Source: Ignavibacteria bacterium
GTDB taxonomy: Bacteria; Bacteroidota; Ignavibacteria; Tepidaquicellales; Tepidaquicellaceae
Assembly (NCBI GenBank): GCA_036262055.1
Contig: DATAJP010000002.1
Span: 392,177-456,176, forward strand
Length of the DNA: 64,000 nt
Direction: 5' to 3'
In this document: piece after piece, positions 29,124 through 37,533 of the stretch
Layout of the letters: every line of letters starts with the position of its first letter
Numbering within the stretch: position 1 is the first letter of the stretch
Program-made: the position numbers and the translations under genes
Notes under the pieces: model-generated
The model's input: only the letters and a program-made list of their open reading frames with translations
Told to the model about the DNA's origin: nothing
Database searches by the model: none

Positions 29124-29141
29124 CCCCCTTAGAAAAGGGGG
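29124..29141 (+). promoter_or_regulatory. Intra-operon hairpin
   Basis: CCCCCTT-AGAA-AAGGGGG forms a strong short stem between the transketolase C subunit and the aminotransferase. It could lower readthrough or act as a processing site. No T run follows, so full termination is unlikely. Confidence 0.5.
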
Positions 29142-29182
29142 TTAGGGGGTTGTTTTAAAATTGAATATTATAAAATAATTTT

Positions 29183-30526
29183 ATGTCTAACAAAGTAGAA
29201 TTTAACAACGACTTTCCTGTGATTGAAAAATCAAAAGAGCTTCTCAAAAGAGCCGAGGGATTAATTCCCGCTTACACCCAGACTCTTGCAAAAGGTCCGA
29301 CACAATGGGTAAAAGGCATTGCGCCTCACTACCTCGTTCGCGGAAAAGGTTCACACGTATGGGATGCAGACGAAAACGAGTATATTGATTACAACATGGG
29401 CATCGGTCCTCTTGTGCTTGGCTACTGCTACCCCGATGTTGATGAAGCAATAAAAAAACAGCTCGAAGACGGAATTACATTTTCATTAATGCACCCGCTT
29501 GAAGTTGAAGTTGCCGAGCTTGTGAAATCCGTAGTCCCAAATGTTGAAAGCGTTCGCTATTCAAAAACAGGCTGCGACATTACAACTGCTGCTGTTCGTG
29601 TTGCTCGTGCTTTCACAAAACGCGAAAAAGTCTTATGCTGCGGTTATCACGGCTGGCATGACTGGTATATAAGTGTTACGGACAGAAACGCCGGCATACC
29701 GAAAGCTGCTCAGGATTTAACTTTTACATTTAATTATAATGACATTCAATCTTTAATTGATTCAATCGATGATGAAACTGCTTGTGTAATTCTCGAGCCG
29801 TTTGTATTCGAACAGGAAAAAAATGATTTCTTAATGAAAGTCCGTGAAGTCTGCGATGAATACGGCGCGTTGTTAATCTTCGATGAAATGTGGACAGGAT
29901 TCAGAATTGCACTCGGCGGCGCACAACAGTATTTCAACGTTCGTGCTGACATGGCTTGCTTTTCCAAAGCTATCGCAAACGGAATGCCGATTTCAGTTTT
30001 GACAGGAAGAAAAGACGTTATGAAATTATTCGATAAAGATGTTTTCTTTTTCACAACGTTTGGCGGTGAAGCTCTTTCTCTTGCCGCAGCGAAAGCAACA
30101 ATAAATGTAATACGCGATAAGAACGTTCCTGATTATCTTGCAAAGCAGGGAGAGAAATTAAAATCAGGTTACAACAAAATCGCCGAAGAACTCGGAATGA
30201 ATTATACAAAATGTGCGGGATATGATTGCAGAACAATCGTAACGTTCGATGCCGCTGCCGGAAACCCACTTGAAATGAAATCGCTTGTGCAGCAGGAAAT
30301 GATTAAGCGCGGAATTTTGTGGGGAGGTTTTCATAATATGTGCTTCTCTCACAGCTTCGAAGATATTGAATATACTTTAAACGCATACAAAGACGTAATG
30401 CCGGTTCTGAAAAAAGCAGTTGAAGAAAAAAATGTCAAGGGTTATCTCAAAGGTGAACCTGTCGAACCCGTTTTCAGAAAGACAAGCAACTTCAACATGA
30501 AGCCAAAACAAAAAGCTACAGCATAG
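29183..30526 (+). CDS. Class III PLP aminotransferase, glutamate-1-semialdehyde aminomutase-like
   Basis: The 447-residue enzyme is of fold type I. VWDADENEYIDYNMGIGPLVLGY and the PLP-contact stretch CCGYHGWHDWY are typical of the GSA aminomutase/class III group. IFDEMWTGFR holds the cofactor Asp, and FSKAIANGMPIS the Schiff-base lysine. Haem biosynthesis is unlikely here, because the neighbours are sugar genes and the C terminus has an extra lysine-rich tail. It probably adds an amino group to a keto-sugar intermediate or isomerises an amino group. The donor is unknown. Confidence 0.9.
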   Translation: MSNKVEFNNDFPVIEKSKELLKRAEGLIPAYTQTLAKGPTQWVKGIAPHYLVRGKGSHVWDADENEYIDYNMGIGPLVLGYCYPDVDEAIKKQLEDGITFSLMHPLEVEVAELVKSVVPNVESVRYSKTGCDITTAAVRVARAFTKREKVLCCGYHGWHDWYISVTDRNAGIPKAAQDLTFTFNYNDIQSLIDSIDDETACVILEPFVFEQEKNDFLMKVREVCDEYGALLIFDEMWTGFRIALGGAQQYFNVRADMACFSKAIANGMPISVLTGRKDVMKLFDKDVFFFTTFGGEALSLAAAKATINVIRDKNVPDYLAKQGEKLKSGYNKIAEELGMNYTKCAGYDCRTIVTFDAAAGNPLEMKSLVQQEMIKRGILWGGFHNMCFSHSFEDIEYTLNAYKDVMPVLKKAVEEKNVKGYLKGEPVEPVFRKTSNFNMKPKQKATA

Positions 30527-30555
30527 CATATAATACAATAGATAGAATATAATAG

Positions 30556-31371
30556 ATGCCGGGAATATCAAAAATTTTTTCACTCAAAGATAAAGTTGCA
30601 GTTGTTACGGGTGCTGCCGGGTTAATCGGCAAGCATCACTGCGAAGCTCTTGCCGCCGCAGATGCAACTGTTATTGCATGCGACCTTAATACTTCTTCCA
30701 TAAAAGAATATGTCAACAAGCTTGGATTTAATTCCATGGCAATCGACATGGACGTTACCGACAAAGTTTCGATTCAGATTGCAAAAGAATTAATTCTCGA
30801 AAACTTCGGAAGAATTGACGTGCTCGTGAACAACGCGGCAATAAATGATATGTTTGAGAATCCGCAAGCTGCAACCGAACAGTCGAAGTTTGAAAATTAT
30901 CCGCTCGAGCTCTGGAAAAAATCTCTAGATGTGAATGTAACAGGAGTTTTTTTATGCTCGCAGATTTTTGGTGCGCAGATGGCGAATCAAGGAAAAGGAA
31001 GCATCATTAACGTTGCTTCGACATACGGCATTGTCGGTCCTGACCAGTCTCTCTACATCGACAAAAACGGAAATCAGAATTTTTATAAGCCGCCTGCATA
31101 TTCCACAACAAAAGGCGCAGTGATTTCATTTACAAAATTTCTTGCAGCTTATTGGGGCAATAAAGGAGTTCGCGTTAACACACTTTCACCCGGCGGAGTT
31201 GAAAACTCACAGGATGAATTTTTTGTGGAAAAATATTCAAAGAAAACACCGCTTGGCAGAATGGCTGCGCCAACCGACTATATGGGTGCTGTTATTTATC
31301 TCGCAAGCGATGCATCGTCATACATGACTGGTGCAAACCTTGTTGTTGACGGCGGCTGGACTTGCTGGTAG
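30556..31371 (+). CDS. Short-chain dehydrogenase/reductase
   Basis: This 271-residue classical SDR has the NAD(P) motif VTGAAGLIGKHH near the N terminus, NNAA after strand 4, catalytic Ser in INVASTYGIVG, and Tyr/Lys in PPAYSTTKGAV. C-terminal YMTGANLVVDGGWTCW is the family ending. A short insertion, YGIVGPDQSLYIDKNGNQ, precedes the catalytic Tyr, as in SDRs of surface-sugar clusters. It lies 29 bases after the aminotransferase and presumably reduces or oxidises the same intermediate. Confidence 0.92.
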   Translation: MPGISKIFSLKDKVAVVTGAAGLIGKHHCEALAAADATVIACDLNTSSIKEYVNKLGFNSMAIDMDVTDKVSIQIAKELILENFGRIDVLVNNAAINDMFENPQAATEQSKFENYPLELWKKSLDVNVTGVFLCSQIFGAQMANQGKGSIINVASTYGIVGPDQSLYIDKNGNQNFYKPPAYSTTKGAVISFTKFLAAYWGNKGVRVNTLSPGGVENSQDEFFVEKYSKKTPLGRMAAPTDYMGAVIYLASDASSYMTGANLVVDGGWTCW

Positions 31372-31389
31372 AATGAGTGCTGTTAGGAA

Positions 31390-31452
31390 GTCATTCCCGC
31401 GAAGGCGGGAATCCCAGTATCAGGGGATTCTTCGCTTTGCTCAGAATGACAC
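31390..31452. repeat. Family 2 and inverted family 1 repeats inside the sugar operon
   Basis: GTCATTCCCGCGAAGGCGGG followed by AATCCC (31390-31415) is followed by GGGATTCTTCGCTTTGCTCA and GAATGACAC (31423-31452). The pair separates the SDR from the NeuB-like gene and may act as an RNA-stability or attenuation element. Confidence 0.75.
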
Positions 31453-31508
31453 AAAACTCAAATTATTTCTTAACTCTTTCTTAACATTAATTTTATATAT
31501 TGAAAAAT

Positions 31509-32390
31509 ATGAACAAAGCAAAAGTAAAAGTTGGAAACAGGTTTATCGGTGACGGTGAACCGGTATATGTAATCGCGGAAATCGGCATCAACCATAATGG
31601 CTCGATGGATAATGTTTTTAAAATGATTGACGGAGCAAAAAGCGCAGGATGCGATGCAGTAAAGTTTCAGAAAAGAACTCCCGAGCTTTGCGTTCCTAAA
31701 GACCAGTGGTATATTGAACGAGATACCCCTTGGGGAAGAATGACTTATATTGATTATCGACATAAAGTTGAACTGACTTATGATAATTACAAAGCTATTG
31801 ATGAATATTGCAATAAAATCGGAATGGATTGGTTTGCTTCATGCTGGGATGAAGAATCTGTGGATTTTCTCGAACAGTTTAATCCCAAGCTTTACAAAGC
31901 CGCTTCAGCATCACTTACTGATATAAGTTTGTTAAAGAAAAAGAAATCAACAGGAAAACCATTGATGATTTCAACAGGCATGTCAACGATGGAAGAAATT
32001 GAAAAAGCAGTTTCTGAAATCGGAACGGATAATCTCATGATTGCGCATTCAACTTCAACATATCCCTGTGCACTTGAAGAATTAAATTTAAATGTAATCC
32101 GCACGCTGAAAGAAAAATATCCAACTGTTCCAATCGGGTACTCAGGACATGAAACAGGTCTTTCTCCGAGCTGGGCTGCAGTTGCGCTCGGTGCATGTTT
32201 TGTCGAGAGGCACATAACGCTTGACCGCGCAATGTGGGGAACAGACCAGGCAGCATCTGTGGAAGTGTCGGGATTTCAGCGTCTTGTTGCAAACATACGC
32301 GACATTGAAAAATCTCTAGGCGATGGCGTGAAAAAAGTATATGATAGCGAGCTCGGTCCCAGAAAAAAACTGAGACGAGTTCAGTCATAA
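31509..32390 (+). CDS. NeuB-like sugar-acid synthase lacking the SAF domain
   Basis: NeuB enzymes condense phosphoenolpyruvate with a hexose or amino sugar to give a nonulosonic acid. The TIM barrel is clear: YVIAEIGINHNGSMDN, CDAVKFQKR, STGMSTMEEIEKAV, IGYSGHETGLSPS and the metal-ligand region ACFVERHITLDRAMWGTDQA. The protein ends about 50-60 residues early, without the C-terminal antifreeze-like SAF domain that normally reaches the active site of the partner subunit. The ATG at 31509 is preferred to a TTG nine bases upstream. It is the last gene of the plus-strand sugar run. Confidence 0.9.
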   Translation: MNKAKVKVGNRFIGDGEPVYVIAEIGINHNGSMDNVFKMIDGAKSAGCDAVKFQKRTPELCVPKDQWYIERDTPWGRMTYIDYRHKVELTYDNYKAIDEYCNKIGMDWFASCWDEESVDFLEQFNPKLYKAASASLTDISLLKKKKSTGKPLMISTGMSTMEEIEKAVSEIGTDNLMIAHSTSTYPCALEELNLNVIRTLKEKYPTVPIGYSGHETGLSPSWAAVALGACFVERHITLDRAMWGTDQAASVEVSGFQRLVANIRDIEKSLGDGVKKVYDSELGPRKKLRRVQS

Positions 32391-32440
32391 CCCCTTCAAT
32401 AAAAAACTTCAATCACAAAATCACTAAACCACAAACTTCG

Positions 32441-32467
32441 ATGTCATTCCTGCGAAGGCAGTAATCC
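32441..32467. repeat. Degenerate family 2 repeat
   Basis: ATGTCATTCCTGCGAAGGCA followed by GTAATCC is a decayed copy of the family at 2414 and 31390. It lies between two convergent genes. Confidence 0.6.
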
Positions 32468-32515
32468 ATAAGCGTTTGTTTTGATTTTGTGCTTTCGTAT
32501 TTTTGTGTTTTTTTG

Positions 32516-33817
32516 TTAAACCGTGGTTGACTTAAAACGCTTCGTTTTTCTATAATCCATCAGCATTCCTGTTCCCGCAATTGCAAACAACACCGCCGAT
32601 AAAATAAAATTCGCCTCAATAGAAAATAATTCTATCACAAAATATCCAAGCATAGGAGCAAACGAACCGCGCAATCCCGTCAAAGTTATATGCACTGCCT
32701 GATAATTCGCAACTTCATTATGCGGCGCATAATATATTGACCCGAGATTCCACGCAATCGTCACTCCGCTCATAGCAACTCCAAAAATAAAAAATGTCAG
32801 ATAAATTATATCAACCGGCTGAAGCGATAATCCGCCTTTCAATATCAAATCACTCACAAGCATAAGCAAAGGAACGCTGACTAATGTTAAAAACACAATT
32901 CCGCAAAACTTTGTCGGGTTATTAACGCCAAGTATCTTTCCCATAAACGGTGTTGCAAGAATTAATGCTCCGTGAAAAATAAAACCTTTCGCAATTGAAA
33001 TAGGAGTATAATCAAGATTAAGATAATCGACAAGAAAAATTGGGATTGCGGGAGCAAGAATCATAAATGCCATTCCGTAAAGAAAAAAATTCACCTCAAA
33101 CTTAAAAAATCTTTTGTCTTCTTTGCATATCCTTATTGAATTCCTTATCGGTAAAATCAAAATGTCTTTAAGTAACTTTTTATTTATGCTCCTTAATTTT
33201 ATTTTTTCCATACTATCAGCCTGCATGCCCAGCTTCATGATGCGCGACATGTAATAGTAATATAATATTCCTGAAACCCCGGCAATCGGAAAAATTAATT
33301 TATAAACCATATCGTTTTCATCAAGCATAAATCCTGCAATGATTGAAACAATTAACAGCACTATTGTCGTGAAGCTGTAAGCATAAGAATAAAGCTTGCT
33401 TCTGTTCTGGTCAGTGTAATTATGTTTGAAAATAAAATTCCAAGCCGGAAGAAGCAGCGCATCGGCAATGAACATAATGGAAATTACAAAAATGTAAAAC
33501 CATACATTATCAAAAAGCGGAATGAAGATTAACGCTCCCCTGCCGATTGCGCCGATTATAAACAACGTTCTCGGTTTGTTCGAGGTTCTGTTTATTATTT
33601 CGCTTCCGTAAATCGAAAGCAAAAATGAAATTGATGTAAGATAAATGAGAACTGTTACTTCAAAGTCCGTGCCTGATAAAGATTTTTTTAAAATAATTTC
33701 CTGTAAGACAATTATTCCCGCAACAAGTCCGTTAAAAAATTGGCATAACAAATGAAGAGCAAAAGTTTTTTTCTCGATTATTAATGCATCATAGGATGGA
33801 TAAGTGAGGCGGCGCAC
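32516..33817 (-). CDS. MFS transporter
   Basis: The 433-residue protein has about 12 hydrophobic segments with the usual central cytoplasmic loop (residues about 190-225, rich in Lys and Arg) and belongs to the major facilitator superfamily. No substrate motif is recognisable. The start is a GTG three bases after the stop of the RapZ-like gene, so the two are co-transcribed. Convergence on the NeuB-like gene suggests, without proving, a link to export of sugars or surface material. Confidence 0.85.
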   Translation of the reverse strand: MRRLTYPSYDALIIEKKTFALHLLCQFFNGLVAGIIVLQEIILKKSLSGTDFEVTVLIYLTSISFLLSIYGSEIINRTSNKPRTLFIIGAIGRGALIFIPLFDNVWFYIFVISIMFIADALLLPAWNFIFKHNYTDQNRSKLYSYAYSFTTIVLLIVSIIAGFMLDENDMVYKLIFPIAGVSGILYYYYMSRIMKLGMQADSMEKIKLRSINKKLLKDILILPIRNSIRICKEDKRFFKFEVNFFLYGMAFMILAPAIPIFLVDYLNLDYTPISIAKGFIFHGALILATPFMGKILGVNNPTKFCGIVFLTLVSVPLLMLVSDLILKGGLSLQPVDIIYLTFFIFGVAMSGVTIAWNLGSIYYAPHNEVANYQAVHITLTGLRGSFAPMLGYFVIELFSIEANFILSAVLFAIAGTGMLMDYRKTKRFKSTTV

Positions 33818-33820
33818 AGT

Positions 33821-34225
33821 TTAGTTCAGATGTTCAAACTCTCTGTGTTTAACAACAACATTAACTCCCGGATATTTCTTAAGGATATGTTCTTTGGTTC
33901 TTTCAGCAGAATAAATTGAGCGGTGCTGCCCACCTGTACATCCAAAGCTTATCATTAAGTTAGAAAAACCGCGTTCGATAAAATTTTCAATCGCCGGGTC
34001 AATGATACTATAAACATTTTTTAAAAATCCCTGCATTGAATCCTGCGCATTCAAAAATTCAATTATCTCCGTATCTTTGCCATGCTTTTCTTTGAACTCG
34101 GTTTGTCTGCCGGGGTTGTTCATAAAACGGCAGTCGAAAACAAATCCTCCGCCGTTTTCGGTTTCATCTTTTGGTATTCCTGACTTTTTATATGAAAATG
34201 AATTTATCTGAACTGTAAGCGGCAT
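33821..34225 (-). CDS. Stand-alone RapZ C-terminal domain protein
   Basis: The 134-residue protein aligns by eye to the C-terminal half of RapZ (YvcJ): INSFSYKKSGIP, GGFVFDCRFMNNPG, and the diagnostic ISFGCTGGQHRSIYSAERT near residues 91-109. The N-terminal P-loop ATPase half is absent, and the start codon is clear, so this is a natural single domain rather than a truncation. In E. coli this domain binds glucosamine-6-phosphate and controls GlmS through small RNAs. Here it leads an operon with an MFS transporter, next to an amino-sugar-type locus. Confidence 0.88.
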   Translation of the reverse strand: MPLTVQINSFSYKKSGIPKDETENGGGFVFDCRFMNNPGRQTEFKEKHGKDTEIIEFLNAQDSMQGFLKNVYSIIDPAIENFIERGFSNLMISFGCTGGQHRSIYSAERTKEHILKKYPGVNVVVKHREFEHLN

Positions 34226-34298
34226 TGAATTGAAATGTGTTTAACACAATTTCACTATAATAAAATAAAAATGTTAGTTAGAATTTATTGACTCACGA

Positions 34299-34366
34299 GT
34301 GTCATCCTGAACGAAGTGAAGGATCCCATAACTTGAATGGGATTCTTCGCTGCGCTCAGAATGACA
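34299..34366. repeat. Back-to-back inverted family 1 repeats
   Basis: GTGTCATCCTGAACGAAGTG and AAGGATCCC (34299-34327) face GGGATTCTTCGCTGCGCTCA and GAATGACA (34339-34366) across an 11-base spacer. Together they make an imperfect hairpin of roughly 28 bp, like a bacterial interspersed mosaic element. Confidence 0.8.
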
Positions 34367-34369
34367 ATT

Positions 34370-35293
34370 TTATGAGGTTTGAATTGCAACCTTATTCAAC
34401 TTTCTTTTCCTCCATAATCTTCTCAAGATAAAGAAAAGGATTACAAAAAATATTATAACCGGTGTAAATGCAATTAGTCCGGCGATTAATCCGCCTGTAA
34501 CTTCCGTAAATCCTGTCAATCCTTTTGAGATAGATTGCCCGATTTCATAAAAGAATCCTCCGCCTGAAGATGTATTTAAAATCGACGGCTCGAAAATGTT
34601 TATCTGAAGCGTTGAATATTCTGCCTGATTTTTTAAAAAATTTATTTTGCCTTCTGCGGATTCAATCTTGCTTCTTACATCTGATAATTTATCCTCAACA
34701 TCAATCACATCAGATAAATTTCCCGCTTTGCTGTTCAATAAATCAAGCAATCTTTTTTCTAATTCTTTCTGTGTATTTAATCTTGCTTGAACATCAATAA
34801 ATTCATCAGTAATATCACGCGAAGAAATATTTTCCGACATAACTTTTCCAAGCCCGGTAATTTTTCTTACAAACTCATCAAATGATGCCGCAGGAATTCT
34901 GACATTTATACTTCCCTGTTTTTTGCTTGCGGGTGTTAGTGATGAAGTTGAGTTATTAACAAATCCTTTATATTCACCAGTTAACTTTATAATTTCGTTA
35001 AGAATACCATCATAATTATCAGCTTCAATCTGAATCTGCCCTGACTTAACAACCATTCTATCCTGAATCTGAATGGATGTTGAAGTTCTTGATTGATTTT
35101 TGATTTGTAAAGCGTCCATATTTTTCGATACAGGTTCAGAATTATCAATTTTGAATTTTGGGGCTGATTCATCCTCAAGCAATCTTAATTGCGGCGGCGG
35201 GTTATTTCCGGTATCATTGGATTTTTTATTGCATCCCAATAATATTCCTGATGAAAAAATTACAAATGCGAGAAGTAAAATTTTTGTTTTCAT
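34370..35293 (-). CDS. DUF4349 lipoprotein
   Basis: The 307-residue protein has the lipoprotein leader LLLAFVIFSSGILLGC (cysteine at residue 21). The DUF4349 body starts near RMVVKSGQIQIEADNYDG, with NVRIPAASFDEFVRKI and DITDEFIDVQARLNTQKELEKRL, then a coiled coil (residues about 185-225). A C-terminal transmembrane helix (LIAGLIAFTPVIIFFVILFF) ends in an RRLWRKRK basic tail. Function is unknown; the architecture suggests an envelope protein anchored at both ends. It is monocistronic, downstream of glnA on the same strand but separated by a terminator. Confidence 0.88.
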   Translation of the reverse strand: MKTKILLLAFVIFSSGILLGCNKKSNDTGNNPPPQLRLLEDESAPKFKIDNSEPVSKNMDALQIKNQSRTSTSIQIQDRMVVKSGQIQIEADNYDGILNEIIKLTGEYKGFVNNSTSSLTPASKKQGSINVRIPAASFDEFVRKITGLGKVMSENISSRDITDEFIDVQARLNTQKELEKRLLDLLNSKAGNLSDVIDVEDKLSDVRSKIESAEGKINFLKNQAEYSTLQINIFEPSILNTSSGGGFFYEIGQSISKGLTGFTEVTGGLIAGLIAFTPVIIFFVILFFILRRLWRKRKLNKVAIQTS

Positions 35294-35348
35294 GGCAGTT
35301 GGTTTTTCTTTTGTTACTTCCCGATTGTTTTATTGTTCCAAAATGAAA

Positions 35349-35377
35349 AAGGACAGTCCCGAACCGGAACTGTCCTT
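35349..35377 (-). terminator. glnA terminator
   Basis: On the minus strand AAGGACAGT and ACTGTCCTT pair around an 11-base GC-rich loop and are followed by TTTTTCATTT. It lies 25 bases past the glnA stop codon. Confidence 0.85.
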
Positions 35378-35401
35378 AGCAAAACAACATATAATAAGAT
35401 A

Positions 35402-36853
35402 TTATACTTCGTAATACAAATGGAATTCGTAAGGATGAGGTCTTAACTGAACCTGCTTCACTTCTTTTTCCATTTTGTAATCAATCCATGTATTAATCAA
35501 GTCTTCGGAGAACACACCACCTTGTGTCAAGAAACTTCTGTCTTTGTTCAAGGCTTCAAGAGCAAGCTCAAGTGTTGCAGGAGCATGGTTTATTTTATTA
35601 TACTCCTCGGGTGCCAAATGATAAATATCCTTATCCATCGGGTCGCCCGGCTCAATTTTATTTTGTATGCCGTCTAATCCTGCAAGAAGCATTGCCGAAA
35701 ATGCAAGATACGGATTTGCTGTTCCGTCCGGACATCTGAACTCAACTCTTTTTGCTTTCGGGCTTTGCGAATACATCGGTATTCTTATTGCCGCGCTTCT
35801 GTTTCTTTGTGAGTAAACAAGATTAACCGGAGCTTCATATCCCGGAACAAGTCTCTTGTATGAATTTGTTGTCGGATTTGATAATGCAAGCAGAGCAGGA
35901 GCGTGTTTCAATAAACCGCCGATGAAGTGCAATGCCATTTCGCTGATGCCTGCATATTTATCGCCTGCGAACAACGGCTTGCCGTCTTTCCATAAACTGA
36001 TGTGCGTGTGCATTCCGCTTCCGTTATCACCAAAAATCGGCTTGGGCATAAACGTTGCCGTCTTACCCATTGCTCTTGCGGTATTCTTCACAATATATTT
36101 AAACATCTGTAACTGGTCTGCGCAATTAAGCATCGGACAGAATCTGAAATCGATTTCCGCCTGACCTGCAGTTGCAACCTCGTGGTGCTGTGTTTCAACA
36201 TCGATACCTGCGTTCAGCAAATGCTCAACCATAACGTTTCTTATGTCGTTTGTTGAATCAGACGGAGGCACAGGAAAGTAACCTTCTTTTAATCTGATTT
36301 TATGTCCAAGGTTTGCTTCGTGTTCGCTTCCTGTATTCCAGAAACCTTCTACAGAATCCAATCTGAACCAGCTTGAATATTCATTTACATTATATGCTAC
36401 GTGGTCTAAAATAAAAAACTCAGCTTCAGGTCCGAAATAAACAGTATCCGCAATCCCGAGCTTATATAAATAATCCAATGCTTTTTTCGCAACATAACGC
36501 GGGTCGTGATCATATGGCTGCATTGTTATCGGGTCATAAATATCGCAGATTAAGCTCATAGATTTCGTTGTAATAAACGGGTCGATGTTTGCAGTTGCCG
36601 GATCGGGAATTGCAAGCATGTCCGATTCATTGATTGCCTTCCATCCTCTTATTGACGAACCATCGAATCCGAAACCTTCGTAAAATACATCTTCGGTCAA
36701 TTTACTCAGCGGAACCGAGAAGTGCTGCCATTGACCAACCATGTCGGTAAAGCGAAGGTCAACCATCTTTACTTCTTTTTCTTTTGCAAGCTTGAACACG
36801 TCATTAATTTTTTTGAGCTTCTCTTTTTGCTCTTCTTTGTTTTTTGCGTCCAT
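35402..36853 (-). CDS. glnA: Glutamine synthetase, type I
   Basis: GlnA makes glutamine from glutamate, ammonia and ATP. The 483-residue length and the signatures fit [25 protein letters not shown], the ATP site [17 protein letters not shown] and [10 protein letters not shown]. Tyr411 in [11 protein letters not shown] is at the adenylylation position, so control by covalent AMP addition is possible if an adenylyltransferase exists elsewhere. The gene lies 43 bases downstream of an Lrp/AsnC regulator on the same strand, so it is probably in that regulator's transcript and under amino-acid-responsive control. Confidence 0.97.
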   Translation of the reverse strand: MDAKNKEEQKEKLKKINDVFKLAKEKEVKMVDLRFTDMVGQWQHFSVPLSKLTEDVFYEGFGFDGSSIRGWKAINESDMLAIPDPATANIDPFITTKSMSLICDIYDPITMQPYDHDPRYVAKKALDYLYKLGIADTVYFGPEAEFFILDHVAYNVNEYSSWFRLDSVEGFWNTGSEHEANLGHKIRLKEGYFPVPPSDSTNDIRNVMVEHLLNAGIDVETQHHEVATAGQAEIDFRFCPMLNCADQLQMFKYIVKNTARAMGKTATFMPKPIFGDNGSGMHTHISLWKDGKPLFAGDKYAGISEMALHFIGGLLKHAPALLALSNPTTNSYKRLVPGYEAPVNLVYSQRNRSAAIRIPMYSQSPKAKRVEFRCPDGTANPYLAFSAMLLAGLDGIQNKIEPGDPMDKDIYHLAPEEYNKINHAPATLELALEALNKDRSFLTQGGVFSEDLINTWIDYKMEKEVKQVQLRPHPYEFHLYYEV

Positions 36854-36896
36854 GTAGTTTTTTATTTTAGTTTTATATTATATTATTATTTAAATG

Positions 36897-37370
36897 TCAT
36901 TTTAGTGAAAGGGTTGTTGTTTCTTTTATTGTGGATAAAACGATGTTTGATTTTGTTGACTTAACTCCGGGCCATGCCTGAATTTTTGCCAACAGCTTTT
37001 CAAGCGATGAAGTATTTTCGGTTCTGATTTTTAAAATATGCGAGCCGTCTCCTGTAATTGAATGGCATTCAAGAATTTCATCCGTATGGTCACAATGCTC
37101 AATAAACTGCTTGTAATGCTTTGAGGATTCGCTGACAACCGTAATGAAGCACGTAATATCATACTTCAGCTTTTTTGCGTCGAGAATTGCGGTATATGAT
37201 TGAATGACTCCGGTATTTTCTAATTTAAGGATTCTGTCGATTGTGGAAGGAAGCGACAAGCCGACTTTTTCGGCAAGCTCGTTTCTTTTGATATGGGCAT
37301 TTTTCTGAAGCTCGGACAGGATTTTGTAATCTATCTCGTCAAACCTAATATCTTCACCTATTTTTGTCAT
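36897..37370 (-). CDS. Lrp/AsnC family transcriptional regulator
   Basis: The 157-residue regulator has an N-terminal helix-turn-helix (DYKILSELQKNAHIKRNELA to ENTGVIQSYTAILD) and a C-terminal RAM effector domain (CFITVVSESSKHYKQFIEHC, then ITGDGSHILKIRT). Members sense amino acids as octamers and wrap DNA. Two matched palindromes immediately upstream (37374-37419) look like its own operator. Being the first gene before glnA, it probably tunes glutamine synthesis to amino-acid supply. Start ATG at 37370. Confidence 0.93.
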   Translation of the reverse strand: MTKIGEDIRFDEIDYKILSELQKNAHIKRNELAEKVGLSLPSTIDRILKLENTGVIQSYTAILDAKKLKYDITCFITVVSESSKHYKQFIEHCDHTDEILECHSITGDGSHILKIRTENTSSLEKLLAKIQAWPGVKSTKSNIVLSTIKETTTLSLK

Positions 37371-37373
37371 TTG

Positions 37374-37419
37374 CCTTAATTATTAAGGTAAAATTAATTA
37401 AATACCTTATAAATTAAGG
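37374..37419. promoter_or_regulatory. Two palindromic sites upstream of the Lrp gene
   Basis: CCTTAATTATTAAGG (37374-37388) and CCTTATAAATTAAGG (37405-37419) are both 15 bases, share the CCTTA...TTAAGG arms and lie 31 bp apart, three helical turns on the same face. They begin four bases before the regulator's start codon. This is the expected layout of Lrp-family autoregulatory sites; binding is inferred. Confidence 0.65.
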
Positions 37420-37533
37420 AGAATAGATTTAAATGTCAATATCTCTTTTAATGGGTATTAACTGCGAAAGCACAAATAATATAATTGATATAGTAAGCAT
37501 ATGTTAATAATTTAATCAAAAACCTCACTTGCT

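Noticed and set aside
29183-30526. HemL, haem biosynthesis aminomutase
   Set aside because: The family match is to the wider class III group. Neighbours are surface-sugar genes and no other haem gene is nearby, so a hemL name would be unsafe.
25474-32390. Standard legionaminic or pseudaminic acid locus
   Set aside because: The expected dehydratase, DegT-type aminotransferase and acetyltransferase genes are not present in this run. Only the NeuB-like and cytidylyltransferase steps match.
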